Shown here one piece after another: positions 62,796 to 64,000 of a DNA stretch of 64,000 nt. The DNA is taken from assembly GCF_030412015.1 (NCBI RefSeq), contig NZ_JASNRD010000004.1, positions 124,001 to 188,000 of the forward strand, in the 5' to 3' direction. This DNA is from Massilia sp. YIM B02763. Lineage in GTDB: Bacteria > Pseudomonadota > Gammaproteobacteria > Burkholderiales > Burkholderiaceae_D. A program made the position numbers and the translations under genes. Each line of letters opens with the position of its first letter. Within the stretch, counting starts at the first letter, position 1. A model generated the notes under the pieces. The model was not told where the DNA came from and made no database searches. It saw only the letters and a list, made by a program, of their open reading frames with translations.

Positions 62796-64000
62796 TCAGC
62801 GGCGCCGTGCGAACACGCGGATGTCGATCGCATTCGCCATCGCCGCATAGCCGCTGTCGCCCGGATGCAGGTGGTCGCCCGAATCGTAGGCGGGCAGCAG
62901 GCGCCGCGGATGCCGCGGGTCGCGCAGCAGGGCGTCGAAGTCGACGACGGCATCGAACGGCGCGCTGCCGCGTATCCACGCGTTGACCCGCTGCCGCAAC
63001 GCTTCCTTCGCGGCGCTGTAGTGGCCCGCGTAGGGCGTGCCTTCCAGCGCATGCTCGAACGGCGGCACGGTGGCGCCGGTGACGCGCAGGCCGCGCGCGT
63101 GGGCCGCCGCGACCAGCTGCGCATAGCCGTCCGCGAGTTCATCGAAGGACATCGGTGCCTCGTTCGGCGCGAACGGGCTGCCCGGCCAGCCGATGTCGTT
63201 CGTCCCGAGCAGCACGACCAGGTCGGTGGCGCCGGGCAGGCCGAACACGTCCTGCTCCAGCCGCGCCAGCGCATGCACGCCCATGCCGTCGCGCAGCAGG
63301 CGCGCGCCGGAGATGCCGGCATTGGCGACGGCGATGCCGTGCGGCGCCAGCCGCCGCGCCAGCGCGTCGGGCCAGCGCCGGTCGCGGTCCGCGGTCGAGC
63401 CGTTGCCGTCGGTGATCGAGTCGCCCAGCACGACGACCGTGCGCGCTTGCGCCGGCGGCGTCTCGACCAGCACGGCGTTCAGGAACAGGCGTCCCGGGAT
63501 CCGCGTGTCCGCCGCGAAGCCGGGCGTGCCGGTCCGGTCGCCGCCCGCGATGGCGACCGTCTGCTGGGCGCCCCAATGGAAGCTGTCGACGGCGACCGGT
63601 CCGGGAAACCAGGTGAGGACATCCAGCCGCGACAGCGGCGCCACCGCGAACGCGACGGGATCGCTGACGAGCTGCGCGCCGGGCCGGATGACGGCCGCGG
63701 CCTGGCCGGCGAAGGTCACGCCGGCGCTGCGGCCGTCCTGCGCGATGCCGATCTTGCCGATGGCGACGGGCGCATGGCCGTAGCGGTTGGAGAAGACGAG
63801 GCGCAGGCGCGCGCCGCCCGTGCTGAGGCGCACCGTCTCGCGCGTCGTCTGCCGTTCCAGATGGGATGGAACGCCCGTGGGAAGGATGAAGTCCGGTCCC
63901 CAGGCCGGCTGCGGACTGGCGTGCCAGGATGTCGCCCAGCTTTCCTGGGCCGCCGCGTTGGCTCCCAGTGCCATGGCCAGTGCGAACAAGACCGTCTTCG
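62796..64000 (-). CDS. SGNH/GDSL hydrolase, N-terminus cut by window end
   Basis: At least 400 residues of an exported esterase. The frame remains open to the edge and reads KTVLFALAMALGANAAAQES, a signal peptide whose start codon is off-window. Catalytic motifs are VVLGDSITDGNG (block I, Ser), the block III motif GTNDIG and DSGDHLHPGDSGY (Asp and His). A beta-sandwich-like N-terminal half precedes the hydrolase fold. It is convergent with the GH51 gene, 15 bp apart. Removal of acetyl or feruloyl groups from plant polysaccharide is plausible but inferred. Confidence 0.87.
   Translation of the reverse strand, partial: KTVLFALAMALGANAAAQESWATSWHASPQPAWGPDFILPTGVPSHLERQTTRETVRLSTGGARLRLVFSNRYGHAPVAIGKIGIAQDGRSAGVTFAGQAAAVIRPGAQLVSDPVAFAVAPLSRLDVLTWFPGPVAVDSFHWGAQQTVAIAGGDRTGTPGFAADTRIPGRLFLNAVLVETPPAQARTVVVLGDSITDGNGSTADRDRRWPDALARRLAPHGIAVANAGISGARLLRDGMGVHALARLEQDVFGLPGATDLVVLLGTNDIGWPGSPFAPNEAPMSFDELADGYAQLVAAAHARGLRVTGATVPPFEHALEGTPYAGHYSAAKEALRQRVNAWIRGSAPFDAVVDFDALLRDPRHPRRLLPAYDSGDHLHPGDSGYAAMANAIDIRVFARRR

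Noticed and set aside
1..64000. tRNA, rRNA, CRISPR arrays, prophage or transposase genes
   Set aside because: Looked for and not seen on either strand; the only repeats are the two inverted-repeat families and the operator repeats.

Overview
High-GC (roughly two-thirds G+C) chromosomal DNA of a free-living Gram-negative bacterium, most like Massilia or a related Oxalobacteraceae (Burkholderiales). This is an inference from three TonB-dependent receptors, PEP-CTERM/HAF-repeat proteins, five GGDEF or EAL signalling proteins, a complete kdp operon and plant-polysaccharide genes. No rRNA, tRNA, CRISPR array, prophage or insertion sequence was seen. Genes are tightly packed, often with 1-11 bp overlaps, and two convergent pairs share a CTAG as both stop codons.

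Region by region. 1-4.9 kb: the end of a heavy-metal RND efflux operon (adaptor and CzcA-type pump) facing a PAS-PAS protein. 5.2-9.9 kb: a GntP-type permease, then a phosphate-related operon of a Tat-exported PhoX-like phosphatase and a PEP-CTERM protein behind a good Pho box, then an alpha/beta hydrolase. 10-14.4 kb: a TonB receptor translationally coupled to a two-domain beta-propeller phytase, behind a weaker Pho-box-like promoter. 14.6-18.7 kb: a degenerate GGDEF protein coupled to an AraC regulator, facing a double HAF-repeat protein that carries an internal PEP-CTERM-like signal. 18.8-22.7 kb: a three-subunit molybdenum aldehyde oxidoreductase of the PaoABC type. 23-26.2 kb: a GAF-PAS-PAS-GGDEF protein, a small secreted protein and a TorF-like porin. 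26.2-34.4 kb: kdpE, kdpD, kdpC, kdpB, kdpA, kdpF and a 30-residue leader membrane protein, all on the minus strand. 34.6-38.1 kb: a membrane diguanylate cyclase, a one-Cys MarR/OhrR-type regulator and the secreted hydrolase it probably controls through repeated palindromic sites.

38.2-64 kb is mainly for nutrient capture and sugar use. It holds a small outer-membrane barrel protein, two TonB receptors, and a LacI-GH65-beta-phosphoglucomutase-MFS disaccharide phosphorolysis operon whose divergent TonB receptor is separated from it by tandem LacI-type operators. A LOV-PAS-GGDEF-EAL photoreceptor-like protein and a putative UDG-superfamily protein follow. Last comes an L-arabinose/arabinan cluster: mutarotase, lactonase, arabinonate-type dehydratase, AraD1 protein, SDR dehydrogenase, GH97, GH51 and a GDSL esterase cut by the window end. 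ATCGAT-centred operator-like sites recur before both sugar modules.

Two families of dispersed inverted repeats sit between genes: three 86-126 bp elements plus a solo half, and two elements built on a GTAGGGTGGACGG core.
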